Assembly: GCA_001579985.1 (NCBI GenBank)
Contig: LRSR01014385.1
Span: 1 to 27,115, forward strand
DNA length: 27,115 nt
Direction: 5' to 3'
DNA from: Hypsibius dujardini
Lineage: Eukaryota; Tardigrada; Eutardigrada; Parachela; Hypsibiidae
Under the pieces are notes generated by a model. It was given only the letters and a program-made list of their open reading frames with translations. It was not told where the DNA came from and did not search any database. The translations under genes and the position numbers were made by a program. Shown piece by piece: positions 18,871 through 27,032 of the stretch (position 1 is its first letter; each line of letters opens with the position of its first letter).

Positions 18871-19523
18871 AGGTGCTTGTCTACACGTATAGTTGCCTGC
18901 ACATGCCTACCTGTCTCTGGCTGTTTGCATTCTTCATTGTCTTTCATTATTTGTGATCTTCGCTGTTTTTGTAGTCGTCCCGATCGGTTGTTCATACCGC
19001 AAAAAAAGTCCCTGTCGCGATCCTCGTCCCGAGTGGCCTGTGTCCTGTCCACCGGTGGACTGCAGCGCTCCGCTGATAATAACTCGGATTTCTCAGGACT
19101 TGCCCGAATCTTGACCGGCACATCGGTTGGACTGATCCGGCGGACATTCCGATGGACATTATCAGCGGTGTCAGTATGGGAGCATTTGTGTCAGCGCTCT
19201 ACGCTCATTATCGTGAAGTGAAGGAAATTCGAAGAAGATGAAAACTCTGGGCGGACAATATGGGAAATATGTGGAATCTGGTGCGGGAGATCATCTATCC
19301 GTATATGGCGCTGTTCAGCGGGAGGCTCTTCAATGCCAGCATCAAAGCGGCCTTCGGTGAGACGGATATTGAGCAGTTGTGGATACCGTACTGCACCGCT
19401 ACCACAGGTAGATGAAGCAACATCTGTGTGGTTTTGAGTGCCTGTCTTCTTTTAGTAGTTGTCGTGATATATTTCAGATTTGACGAGTGTGAATATGAGG
19501 GTGCATATTCGTGGAACTTTATG

Positions 19524-20938
19524 GTGAGCGCTTAAACTTATCCATTATCATTCATAATTATAGATCACAGATATTGGGTATTATTTCGGCCTTCAAATCC
19601 TCTTCCCGGATGGAGTGCTGCGCAGCATCATGGCGGAAATTGAAAGGCAGCTCTTGACAACGCGCTTCGCTTTACATATCGCTCTTCGACGGCCTCAGCC
19701 AGTTCTCGGGCAGTACCTCGCAGATTTGTACGAATTTTTTCCACGCCTAGCCCGTCTTTAGCTGTCTATCTGTTTCTCTGCCTGTCTGTCCGCCTGCGTG
19801 TCTCCGTGCCTGCCTGCCTATGTGTCTGGATGTTCGTCTGCCTGTCAGTCTGTTCAACTGTATCTCTCTATCTATCTATCAGCATGAAGACCTGTCTGTC
19901 CTTCTGTCTGTCTATCTGTCTGTCTGTTTGTCTGTCTGTCTGCCTGCCTGTATGTTTTGTTTGTCTGTCTGTCTGTCCGCCTCTCTATTTGTCTAGGTTT
20001 CCAAATACAAGGTATTCGTAATGTCTTTTAGAGCATCTCACGTACTGGTGTTTCGACCAGTGGGGGAAAACGAGCAGGATGAGTGACCATCGCGTCAAGC
20101 TCTCATTCCCATTAGGACGTGACAAAGCCCCCTTATTGTCAGCTTACCTCCGGGGACCGTTCGAAGACACCCTCGACGTCCAGGGAGCCCAATTGCTCGT
20201 TTGAGTTACCGCGTTCTGATGGGACAGCGCAATTTTTGACGGAACCATCGCTGGATCCGGCGGGAGTCAGACCAAACTCCGACCAGCATCACGCTCAAAG
20301 CTAAGGATCGACAGTGGTCACACTTCCAGTTAGTTTGCAAGTATGCTTTTTCCCTCCTTCAGACTATCCCGTGTTTTTTTCTTCATCTGAATCGATTGGT
20401 TAGATTTGTTGTGTGTTGACGATCTCGTTTGCCATGTGCAATTCACGCCTGGTTTGCTTGACTGATTTTGTTGCTCGATGCTTATTTACTCTCTTGGGTC
20501 GATATACTCTGTACGCCCCGGCATGGTCCCATTTCTTCCTTCCTTGCTGATCCGATCGGTTCGCCGGTCACGCCCTCTCCCATTGTTGGGACTCGCGGGG
20601 AGGCGGCTGCGTTGTGTGAGGGAGAATGAACTAATTTGCAGTTTGTGCCCGCCGGCCAGACGATGCGCTCCCTTCTTCCATCCCCTCCCTAAGAAACAGA
20701 TTACAGAGTTCAGCTTCTGTGGAGTCACATTTTCGCTGCAAAATTCATCGTTTTTCACGATTGCTCGACGCCTTTCAAGTCCCCGACGGGTCCTCGCCTC
20801 GTGGGAATGCCCGTTGGCAGTGATCGCAGTATTATGAGAGGGTGAATTAAAGGGAAAGTGTGATATGATCGGTTCATGGGCCACTCACTGTAAAGCGAGA
20901 AGATTGGGTTAACATTGGCCCTTTCTCCTTAAATATAT
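19524..20938. other. Unassigned tract after the PNPLA remnant
   Basis: Open stretches such as FPDGVLRSIMAEIERQLL (about 19600) and, at 20119-20304, MTKPPYCQLTSGD... match nothing I recognise; they could be further debris of the same locus. Overlapping open frames on both strands at 20478-20884 (119 and 132 codons) also show no family motif. A CTGT array occupies 19760-19998. Confidence 0.4.
19760..19998. repeat. CTGT/CTAT microsatellite
   Basis: Continuous CTGTCTGTC and CTATCTATC units with CTGC interruptions, pyrimidine-rich on the plus strand. Confidence 0.9.
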
Positions 20939-21066
20939 GTACACACCTGGCAAAAACCTTGCGCTAACCGAGTCAAGCCATTATACTCGTGTACGCATAG
21001 CTGTTGTGCAGCCACGAGTTAAAATGCTTGATGCAGTTAGCGCAAGATTTTTGTTACACGTGTGTA
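20939..21066. mobile_element. CACGTGGCAAAAACC hairpin element, copy 2
   Basis: ACACACCTGGCAAAAACCTT begins the left arm; GTTAGCGCAAGATTTTTGTT then ACACGTGTGT ends the right arm. This is the first of three adjacent copies, all in the same orientation by loop sequence (ACGCATAGCTGTTGTGCAGC). Confidence 0.88.
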
Positions 21067-21075
21067 TACACATAT

Positions 21076-21201
21076 TTACACACGTGGCAAAAACCCTGCG
21101 CTAACCGAGTTAAGCCATTACACTCGTTGCATGGCTGTTGTGCACAATTGCCGAGTTAAAATGCTTGATTCGGTTAATGCAAGATTTTGCCAAGTGTGTA
21201 T
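21076..21201. mobile_element. CACGTGGCAAAAACC hairpin element, copy 3
   Basis: ACACACGTGGCAAAAACCCT opens the left arm; GGTTAATGCAAGATTTTGCC then AAGTGTGT closes the right. Its loop (TTGCATGGCTGTTGTGCACA) is closer to copy 1 than to copy 2. Confidence 0.88.
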
Positions 21202-21207
21202 ATTTAA

Positions 21208-21329
21208 ACATGTGGCAAAAACCCTACGCTAACCGAGTTAAGCCATTACACTCGTTTACGCATAGCGGTTGTGCAGCCCCGAGTTAAAGTGCTTGATTCG
21301 GTTAATGCAAGATTTTTGCCAGGTGAGTA
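21208..21329. mobile_element. CACGTGGCAAAAACC hairpin element, copy 4
   Basis: CATGTGGCAAAAACCCTACG opens the left arm; GGTTAATGCAAGATTTTTGC then CAGGTG closes the right. The loop TTTACGCATAGCGGTTGTGC resembles copy 2. Confidence 0.88.
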
Positions 21330-21862
21330 CAATGTCCCACTCCATAAATCTGGGTGGCAGGGTCCTCAACATTTTATTCTGTGTTCGCCGTCGTTAGCAG
21401 CGAATAATTCTTTTCATGGAATGGTGAAAACGTTATTAATATTTTTGGTATGAATTTTTTAGTCGTCTGGTTTGATAGCGAGCTCGTTTTAAGGTACTCA
21501 TAAAATTTCATACCCGCGCAGAGGCGCACCGAACTTCGCATGAGGGTTCTAGTTACGCTAAGAAACTCTTCATCCTGCTGGAGAAACTAAAATATTGCGT
21601 TCCCATAAAAATCCAAAATGCGATGCTGTCTTTCTAAGAAATTTAACTTAAAATAAAATAAAATTAATAAAAATTAACTTAATATAATAAATTAACTATA
21701 CATAATAAACTAAATTATAATAACTTAAGTTAACTGAAATAGTTTAATATCCAGTACCGAACCTTTAAGTTTTAAATCTCTTGGTAAATTAAATCTAAAT
21801 ATTCTAGACCCTCAAATCAAATTTTCAAATTTTCAATGTAAAAACATTTTTAATTAATTTAA
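21330..21862. other. Gene-free tract with AT-rich block
   Basis: No gene is seen. 21640-21860 is strongly AT-rich, with TTAACTTAA and AATAAA-like words repeated; it is low-complexity sequence. Confidence 0.7.
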
Positions 21863-22099
21863 ATGTTGACAACAAACATACAGCGACGCTCAACAGCAAA
21901 ATGTTCCATTTACCGAAAATCTCAACCGGTTGGAACAGACAAAACTTTCGCTCACCTTGTTGACCGAATATGGAATTATCTCCCTTTGCCGCCGAAAACT
22001 GCGGAGTCCTTCAAGAATAACTTGGAGTCAGTACAGTGGAACCAACTTTCCTGCGTGAAAGAGTATTTGCCTGAATGCTATTTGTCTTTTTTTGTCTAA
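21863..22099 (+). pseudogene. Probable non-LTR retrotransposon reverse-transcriptase tail fragment
   Basis: The 78-codon frame contains FAHLVDRIWNYLPLPPKTAE then SFKNNLESVQW. This resembles the VVxxWNSLPxxVVxAxSxxxFKxxLDxxW pattern found at the C-terminus of many LINE-type polymerases. Nothing upstream supplies the catalytic RT domain, so this would be a 5'-truncated fragment, as is usual for such elements. The frame ends 19 bp before a foldback element. The call rests on one short motif. Confidence 0.5.
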
Positions 22100-22118
22100 C
22101 TATACAGTGAGCAGGAGT

Positions 22119-22347
22119 ATGAGGCAAAGTGTGTATTTCGGCTCATCCTCCACTTGGTCGATAAATCGGCTCACTCATTGATTTCTTTGATGGCACTTGC
22201 TTGATTGTCTCATTCGCTGTACTGTATCCTATATACTATAGCACTTCTGGAAATCAAACAATCAAGCAGCTGCCATCAAAGAAATCCACGAGTGAGCCGA
22301 TTTATCGAGCAAGTAGAGGGTGAGCCGAAATACGGACTTTGCCTCAT
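22119..22347. mobile_element. Foldback element with ~90-bp arms
   Basis: The left arm ATGAGGCAAAGTGTGTATTT, then CGGCTCATCCTCCACTTGGT, CGATAAATCGGCTCACTC and GATTTCTTTGATGGCA, is inverted at 22258-22347 (TGCCATCAAAGAAATC ... TACGGACTTTGCCTCAT). A ~45-bp centre separates the arms. Arm mismatch is under about 15%. No ORF. Confidence 0.9.
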
Positions 22348-23131
22348 TTTGGTTTTCATTTTCTCATTTTCGCCCGTCCCATTTGTCGCTGCTTCGAGCG
22401 AAGACTTATCTCCGGTGCAATGCGACGTTAATCAATTAAACCAACCAACCAATCAAGGCGCACATTGAGTGGACATTGGATAACAGCAAAGGTCGATCCA
22501 ACATTTTACGTCACTGATATAACAGCCTTTTTTTCTTCAATTACCTCTGGTATATAGTGACAAATTATGTCTGTCTCATCGGAAAGGCAGCCCGATATGT
22601 TTCCGTTAGTGGTCCGAGGTCCACGCAAACACGACACAACTTATCGGCTGACGTAGATGCAGTGTCGTGTCATGTCGTGGCGCCCATTGCGGAGAAAATC
22701 GCGCACACCAGTCATCAGTCTCTCTTCCTCTCTCTCTCTCTCTCCGCCAAAAAAGAGCACGTTAACAGGAGCAGCAGTGGGTTATACTCATTTTCGGTCA
22801 ACACAAACGCCAGCAGCAGTGAGGAACCGATGACAGATGACCGTTGCGTGCGCCGAGAAAGGGAAAGCCCCGATGTGTGTGCGTGCCTGATTTTATTGTC
22901 TGTCTTGTCTGGAATGGGCGCCCCGGCCGCAGAATGCCGCTCTTAACTTGGCCAATGCGTGTGAAGGTCTCCCTAATCACGTACAGACTGGACTGAACGA
23001 CTGGGGCTCCCACACACACAAAAACGGGAATCCGACTCTCTTTATAAAACGGATGTAAAGTTCCCCTTCTTAGCCCGACCAGCAATCCGTTCTTAGTCCG
23101 ATCCGTCACCGCAGGCGTACCCACACTCGCT
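22348..23131. other. Unassigned tract
   Basis: Open frames at 22557-22946 (plus) and 22798-23208 (minus) overlap each other and show no family motif. A (TC)n run lies at 22720-22745. I see nothing else. Confidence 0.5.
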
Positions 23132-23525
23132 ATGTACTGTACTGCCGCGATTAAACCGGTCAGTTTAGCCACGCCTCCGTCACACGCGCCTGTGTTGAGT
23201 GTGCACACACAGGCGCCTGTGTCTTGAGTGGGAGCTCACACACTCACACACGCGCCTGTGTCTTGAGTGAGCCCACACACTCACACACTCACACACTCAC
23301 ACACGCGCCTGTGTCTTGAGTGAGAGCTCACACACTCACACACTCACACACGCGCCTGTGTCTGGAGCAAGCTCACACACTCACACACTCACACACTCAC
23401 ACACTCACACACGCGCCTGTGTCTTGAGCGAGCTCACACACTCACACACTCACACACAGGTCGAATGCGCTGCCCGGGTGTAAAAACTGACCGGTTTAAT
23501 CGCGGCAGTACAGTATAGTGTACAT
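23132..23525. mobile_element. Foldback element with ~35-bp arms enclosing a CACA minisatellite
   Basis: The left arm ATGTACTGTACTGCCGCGAT then TAAACCGGTCAGTTT is inverted at 23484-23525 (AAACTGACCGGTTTAATCGC then GGCAGTACAGTATAGTGTACAT). Between them is a minisatellite built of CTCACACACTCACACAC and GCGCCTGTGTCTTGAGTGAG. The array makes the element look expanded. Confidence 0.85.
23185..23460. repeat. ACACACTC / GCGCCTGTGTCTTGAG composite minisatellite
   Basis: Five blocks of GCGCCTGTGTCTTGAGTGAG-like sequence alternate with variable numbers of CACACACT (8 bp). It is nested in the foldback element. Confidence 0.92.
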
Positions 23526-24309
23526 CGACTGTTGGAGTAGATTTTTTACAGCCTTGTACCGTGCAGACAGCCGCGCGGCGACAGTGAAACTTACGATTCA
23601 ATGGTATATTTATTGGTCGGGGAGACGAGCGGGATGAATGTTTCCAGTCGAGTTTCCCCGCGAGCTCGCAAAGTCAAGTTGGCATCCTTGTCGATTTGAT
23701 GAGAAACTTACTGGCTTAATCATGGGCTGTTTAGCCGCGGGAGGACGAGCGCCGCTTATTTAAATGAACCGCCTGGGCTCCTGTCAAGTGATCGGTTCCT
23801 CCGATTAATATTCGTATAAGCTCCGAAACTTTATCTATTTAGGGCGTCCGTTGGGTTGGCTCTGCGATCCCTGCGCACTGTGTGTGTGAGAACCCATAAT
23901 GTTATTCCTACTTGCTGGTTATCCGCCGGCGCGGTTGCTTCTCTAATTCGGCACGCTGTTTATGCTCGCCGAAGAAAGTTTGCCGAGTTCGGGTTTATTT
24001 GTTTGGCACACAGTTTGTGTGAATATTTCCCCGAGGTATCGTATTGAATGATCCATTGTATGGTACAGACTGCAGATCTGGCTTGTCTATCCTTCCTGCG
24101 AAAATAAGTGTGTTCGACCGCATCATCTTCAGCTGATTCTGGACCAAACGAGCTCTGCGCAATATAATCCGGACGAATGATTGTCAAGTCAAGGTAAGCC
24201 GACGCATTCACCTTTTCTCGTGTACCTATGCTGCTTTTCAGCGCGCACAGTTCATCTGCGGAATTTCCCGCTGATTTTCAATTTGAGAAACTAGCAATAC
24301 AGAGTAATT
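23526..24309. other. Unassigned tract
   Basis: No gene recognised on either strand. The two 63-83 codon open frames show no motif and overlap one another antisense. Confidence 0.5.
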
Positions 24310-24530
24310 AATGTTGGTCTATTGGTCAGTTGGTCAGTTGGTCTATTGGTCTATTGGTCTATTCGTCAGTTGGTCTATTCGTCAGTTGGTCTATTGGTCT
24401 ATTGGTCTATTGGTCTATTGGTCTATTGGTCTATTGGTCAGTTGGTCTATTGGTCAGTTGGTCTTGGTCAGTTGGTCTATTGGTCTGTTAGTCTATTGGT
24501 CAGTTGGAAGTCTATTGGTCAGTTGACCAA
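24310..24530. repeat. 8-bp satellite GGTCTATT/GGTCAGTT
   Basis: About 27 octamers of GGTCTATT and GGTCAGTT in mixed order. The array ends only three bases before the proposed start codon of the Ras-like gene. Confidence 0.95.
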
Positions 24531-24532
24531 AT

Positions 24533-26178
24533 ATGTTTAACACATACCGCATCGCCTCTTTATCTCCTACAAAGCCTGAATCAATTGCAAATGAAATTCT
24601 GGCTGGGCAAGCGTCAAGACAAGTATCTTCAATGCTTACTATACGAGAATTGCTAGGGATTAGCATTCGGCCAGAAGAGTGAGTGACGAGAGGAATATAG
24701 ACTAGACTTTCCGTGCAGATTGTCTCACATGAAACACCTGTACAGTGAATCTATTTGTACACACGTGGCAAAAATCTTGCGCTAACCGAGTTAGGCCACT
24801 ACACTCGTTTGTTGGCTATTTTACACAGGCCCGAGTTGAAGGGCTTAATTCGGTCAGCGCAAGGTTTTCGCCACGTTTGTCGCGCTTTTTAGGAATTTTT
24901 TTTCGTAAACGACCATTCTCTGTCTGCAGGTCCTGCGAAACGCTGGACATGTCCGAGGAACTTGAGAGCGTCTCGAGACAAATGACGGTCGTTGTGTTGG
25001 GTAGTCCTTCCTGTGGTAAGCAATGATTCTGCACTTACAATTGTTAGTAGCCAGTACTTTGCGTGCATTACTTTTCCTGTCCATCCCAAAAGCATATGGT
25101 TACAAAAAAGTTATGACCAGTTCGCTTTTGTAATCAGTCCAGCATGATAGCACTCCGCAGCTTTCGCTGAAATTTACACCAGCCTGATTTATACCTGACG
25201 GGCTAAGAAGTTAGTATATACAAACTTTTCGACAGGGAAAACGCAAATCATTCGCCAGTTCACTGAGTGCAGCTACAGCGAAATCTATCATCCCACGAAG
25301 CACCGAAAAACCTACTACACATCGGTGGGACTCAACGAACGTGTCTACCAATTGGCCATCCTCGATTTGCCGGCCACGCGACGCGTCGCCAAAGCCGCGC
25401 TCGTTCAGGATTGGGAAGCTCTTAAGGTGACTGTCTGTCTGTTCTGTCTGTGTCTCCGTGTTTGTGTCTGTGTGTCTGTCTATGTGTCTGTGTGTGTCTG
25501 TGTGTTTGTTTGACTATGTGCCTGTGTGCATGTGTGTCTGTATGTCTGTCTGTCTGTGTGTCTGTTTGTGTGTCTGCGTGTCTGTTTGTCTGTCTAGCTA
25601 TCTGTCGGTCTGGCTGCTGACTAGCTATCTGTCCGATGGTCTATCTGTCTTTCCTTCGTGCTGCCTGTCCGCCTACCTCAATCTTTGTCTGTTAACTTGT
25701 CTGTCTCCTCAAGGACTCCGATCCCATCGATGCGTATATCCTGGTTTTTGACCTAACCTCGGAGGATTCTTTCGGCCACATCCGGCGACTCCGCGACCAA
25801 CTGGAAAGCATTCAAACCGCCCACAACGGAGGTGTGGGCAACGGGTCCAACGGAAGCGGCAGTAACGGTGGAGGCGGCGCCGGAGCCAACGGAATACCCT
25901 TGGTGGTCATGGGCAATAAGTACGACGTGCTATTTGCGACGCGAGGTCATCTGTCGAGGAGGTATTTGGATATCGTCAATATCATCCGGAAGCAGTGGAA
26001 GTGGCATTACGTGGAGGCCTCTGCCAAGCATAACTGGCAGATTCAGCTGGCCTTTAAAACGCTGACCAAGCTGATTGACGCGCAATACTGCGGGAATCGA
26101 GTACCGGGCGGCTTTGGGAGTACCTCAGAGAGGTTACTCCCAGGCGTACTACGAAGAAGTCGGTGTATTGTCTGCTAG
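24533..26178 (+). CDS. RASL10: RASL10-type atypical Ras-like GTPase (4 exons)
   Basis: Small GTPase related to vertebrate RASL10A/B, a poorly understood branch. Exons: 24533-24678, 24930-25015, 25236-25426, 25714-26178; phases 2,1,0; 295 residues. If translation starts at ATG 24949 it is 240 (human RASL10B about 203). Exon 1 is inferred from a GTGAGT donor and in-frame join GA|G. From the 24949 start: P-loop GSPSCGKT (18-25), FTECSYSEIYHPT switch region, LAILDLPAT in place of the usual DxxGQ (RASL10 proteins also lack it, as I recall), AYILVFDLTSEDSF, NKYD for guanine specificity, and EASAK. The C-terminus LRRSRCIVC is a CAAX box, so the protein is probably prenylated and membrane bound. A Gly/Asn/Ser insert (about residues 125-146) precedes the G4 strand. 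Intron 3 is almost wholly a CTGT array. AATAAA follows at 26484. Confidence 0.88.
24758..24882. mobile_element. CACGTGGCAAAAACC hairpin element, copy 5 (RASL10 intron 1)
   Basis: ACACACGTGGCAAAAATCTT opens the left arm; GGTCAGCGCAAGGTTTTCGC then CACGT closes the right. It ends about 47 bp before the exon-2 acceptor at 24929. Confidence 0.88.
25428..25711. repeat. CTGT/GTGTCTGT array filling RASL10 intron 3
   Basis: The repeat begins right after the donor (GTGACTGTCTGTCTG) and ends as the polypyrimidine tract (GTCTGTCTCCTCAAG). GTGTCTGTGT dominates the first half, CTGTC and CTAGCTAT the second. Confidence 0.9.
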
Positions 26179-26535
26179 AAAAATTAGACATTTTTTTCGT
26201 CGAATTTCGAACCTACTTTCGGATGCTTGTGACCAAGGCGATAGGACGATTTAATTGATTAAATTTTATTGGACGAGATTTGCAAACTTTTTTCTCTCGC
26301 TAAACCTTTATCTTTTAGTGGTTGAGCTTATTCGAGTATTCAAAACGGAAGCCTGTCAGACTGCCCGCGAGCCGTTCTTCCCCCCCCCCCCACGGCAATC
26401 CCGGCATCTATTTGGGCGTTGAGAGTTCCGGTGAGAAGTATTTTTTCCAGTTTCCCATTTCGCCTTCACTCAGCATGGAATGCAATAAATAAACATGAGA
26501 GTTCACAAGTGCTTTTCATTTACAGTAGGCGTCAG
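26179..26535. terminator. RASL10: 3' flank of RASL10 with poly(A) signal
   Basis: Overlapping AATAAA hexamers at 26484 and 26488 lie 306 bp after the stop and are the best poly(A) signal in the window. A run of eleven C at 26382-26392 precedes them. No other feature is seen. Confidence 0.6.
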
Positions 26536-26722
26536 AATTTAATCTAACGGAGGGTCCCGGAAGTGGGCAAAAGGGGCGGGGCAGGGGTTATACTTGAACA
26601 ATCAACCAATCAACCAGCGGAGCTCCGGAGCAGTCGGAGCGGAGTTGATTAGTTGATTGTTCAAGTATGACCCTTGCCCCGCCCCTTTTGCCCACTTCCG
26701 GGACCCTCCATTAGATTAAATT
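26536..26722. mobile_element. GC-box foldback element, copy D
   Basis: 187 bp with near-perfect arms: AATTTAATCTAACGGAGGGT, CCCGGAAGTGGGCAAAAGGG and GCGGGGCA on the left, the inverse on the right. The arms continue through GTTATACTTGAACAATCAAC. The centre is CGGAGCTCCGGAGCAGTCGG. Its terminal 12 bp differ from copies B and C but match copy A, so there are two subfamilies. Confidence 0.88.
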
Positions 26723-27032
26723 CCCGAGTTCCGCTGGTTGATTGGTTGATTGTTCTGTTAGCTGCTCCCATAAAATAGCTGGTGTCCCTGATTGTTACTG
26801 TAAACACTCCAATTTTTGGAGAAATGTTTCGTTTCACGGGTTTTCAAACATTTCGTTGCTCGTGTTACCTTTTTATAGAGATGTAAAACTAATACTAAAC
26901 TTTGTGAGTGTTGACATTGGAAGCTTTTTTTGGGCCACACATTCACTGGGATCAATTCACTGGGACGATTTGTGATATGGTTCCTCTCTAAATTCAATTT
27001 GGAATCGAGAAGCATCAGCAGAATCTTTCTCG
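26723..27032. other. Unassigned tract
   Basis: No gene is seen. A TTGATTGGTTGATTG run lies at 26737-26751 beside the foldback element. Confidence 0.5.

Larger units (their letters stand above)
15584..19523 (+). pseudogene. PNPLA6/7: PNPLA6/PNPLA7-like (neuropathy target esterase, Swiss cheese) pseudogene, non-processed
   Basis: Intact relatives are ER-anchored lysophospholipases with cyclic-nucleotide-binding (CNB) domains and a patatin domain. Colinear remnants: CNB1 at 15766-15933, 16041-16129 and 16526-16715 (CIYILQEGRLMV; WFVEKGECV; LRVMQLIM); CNB2 at 17364-17601 (RVPTSTLIV, DTSLLYAANG, KGKMLGGLTILSGNP) and 17702-17847 (FIRQIDSALNWMHISAGQVLYR); CNB3 start and linker at 18259-18553; patatin pieces at 18975-19407 and 19478-19523 (SDFSGLARILTG; GVSMG with the serine codon at 19173; RVHIRGTLW). 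Lesions: frameshifts near 15763 and 17755; stops TAG 17412, TAA 18303, TGA 19074, TGA 19239 and perhaps TAG 16713; internal losses after FIVLAGRL (about 70 residues), before NNSDFSG, and of the Gly-rich oxyanion loop before IPMD. The DGG catalytic Asp was not found. Introns remain, so it is not retrocopied. The first block (15584-15763) is unassigned. Confidence 0.8.

Noticed and set aside
20478-20884. 119- and 132-codon frames on opposite strands
   Set aside because: No recognisable domain, start context or splice sites; probably chance openness of GC-rich DNA.
20939-21329. CRISPR-like spacing of repeats
   Set aside because: The units are long self-complementary hairpins with no unique spacers, in a genome with spliced animal genes.
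22557-23208. Overlapping 129- and 136-codon open frames on opposite strands
   Set aside because: They overlap each other antisense and enter the foldback element; no motif or splice context supports either.
24311-24526. Open frames of LVYWSIGLLVYWS type (hydrophobic, membrane-like)
   Set aside because: They are translations of the 8-bp satellite GGTCTATT/GGTCAGTT and read through in more than one frame.
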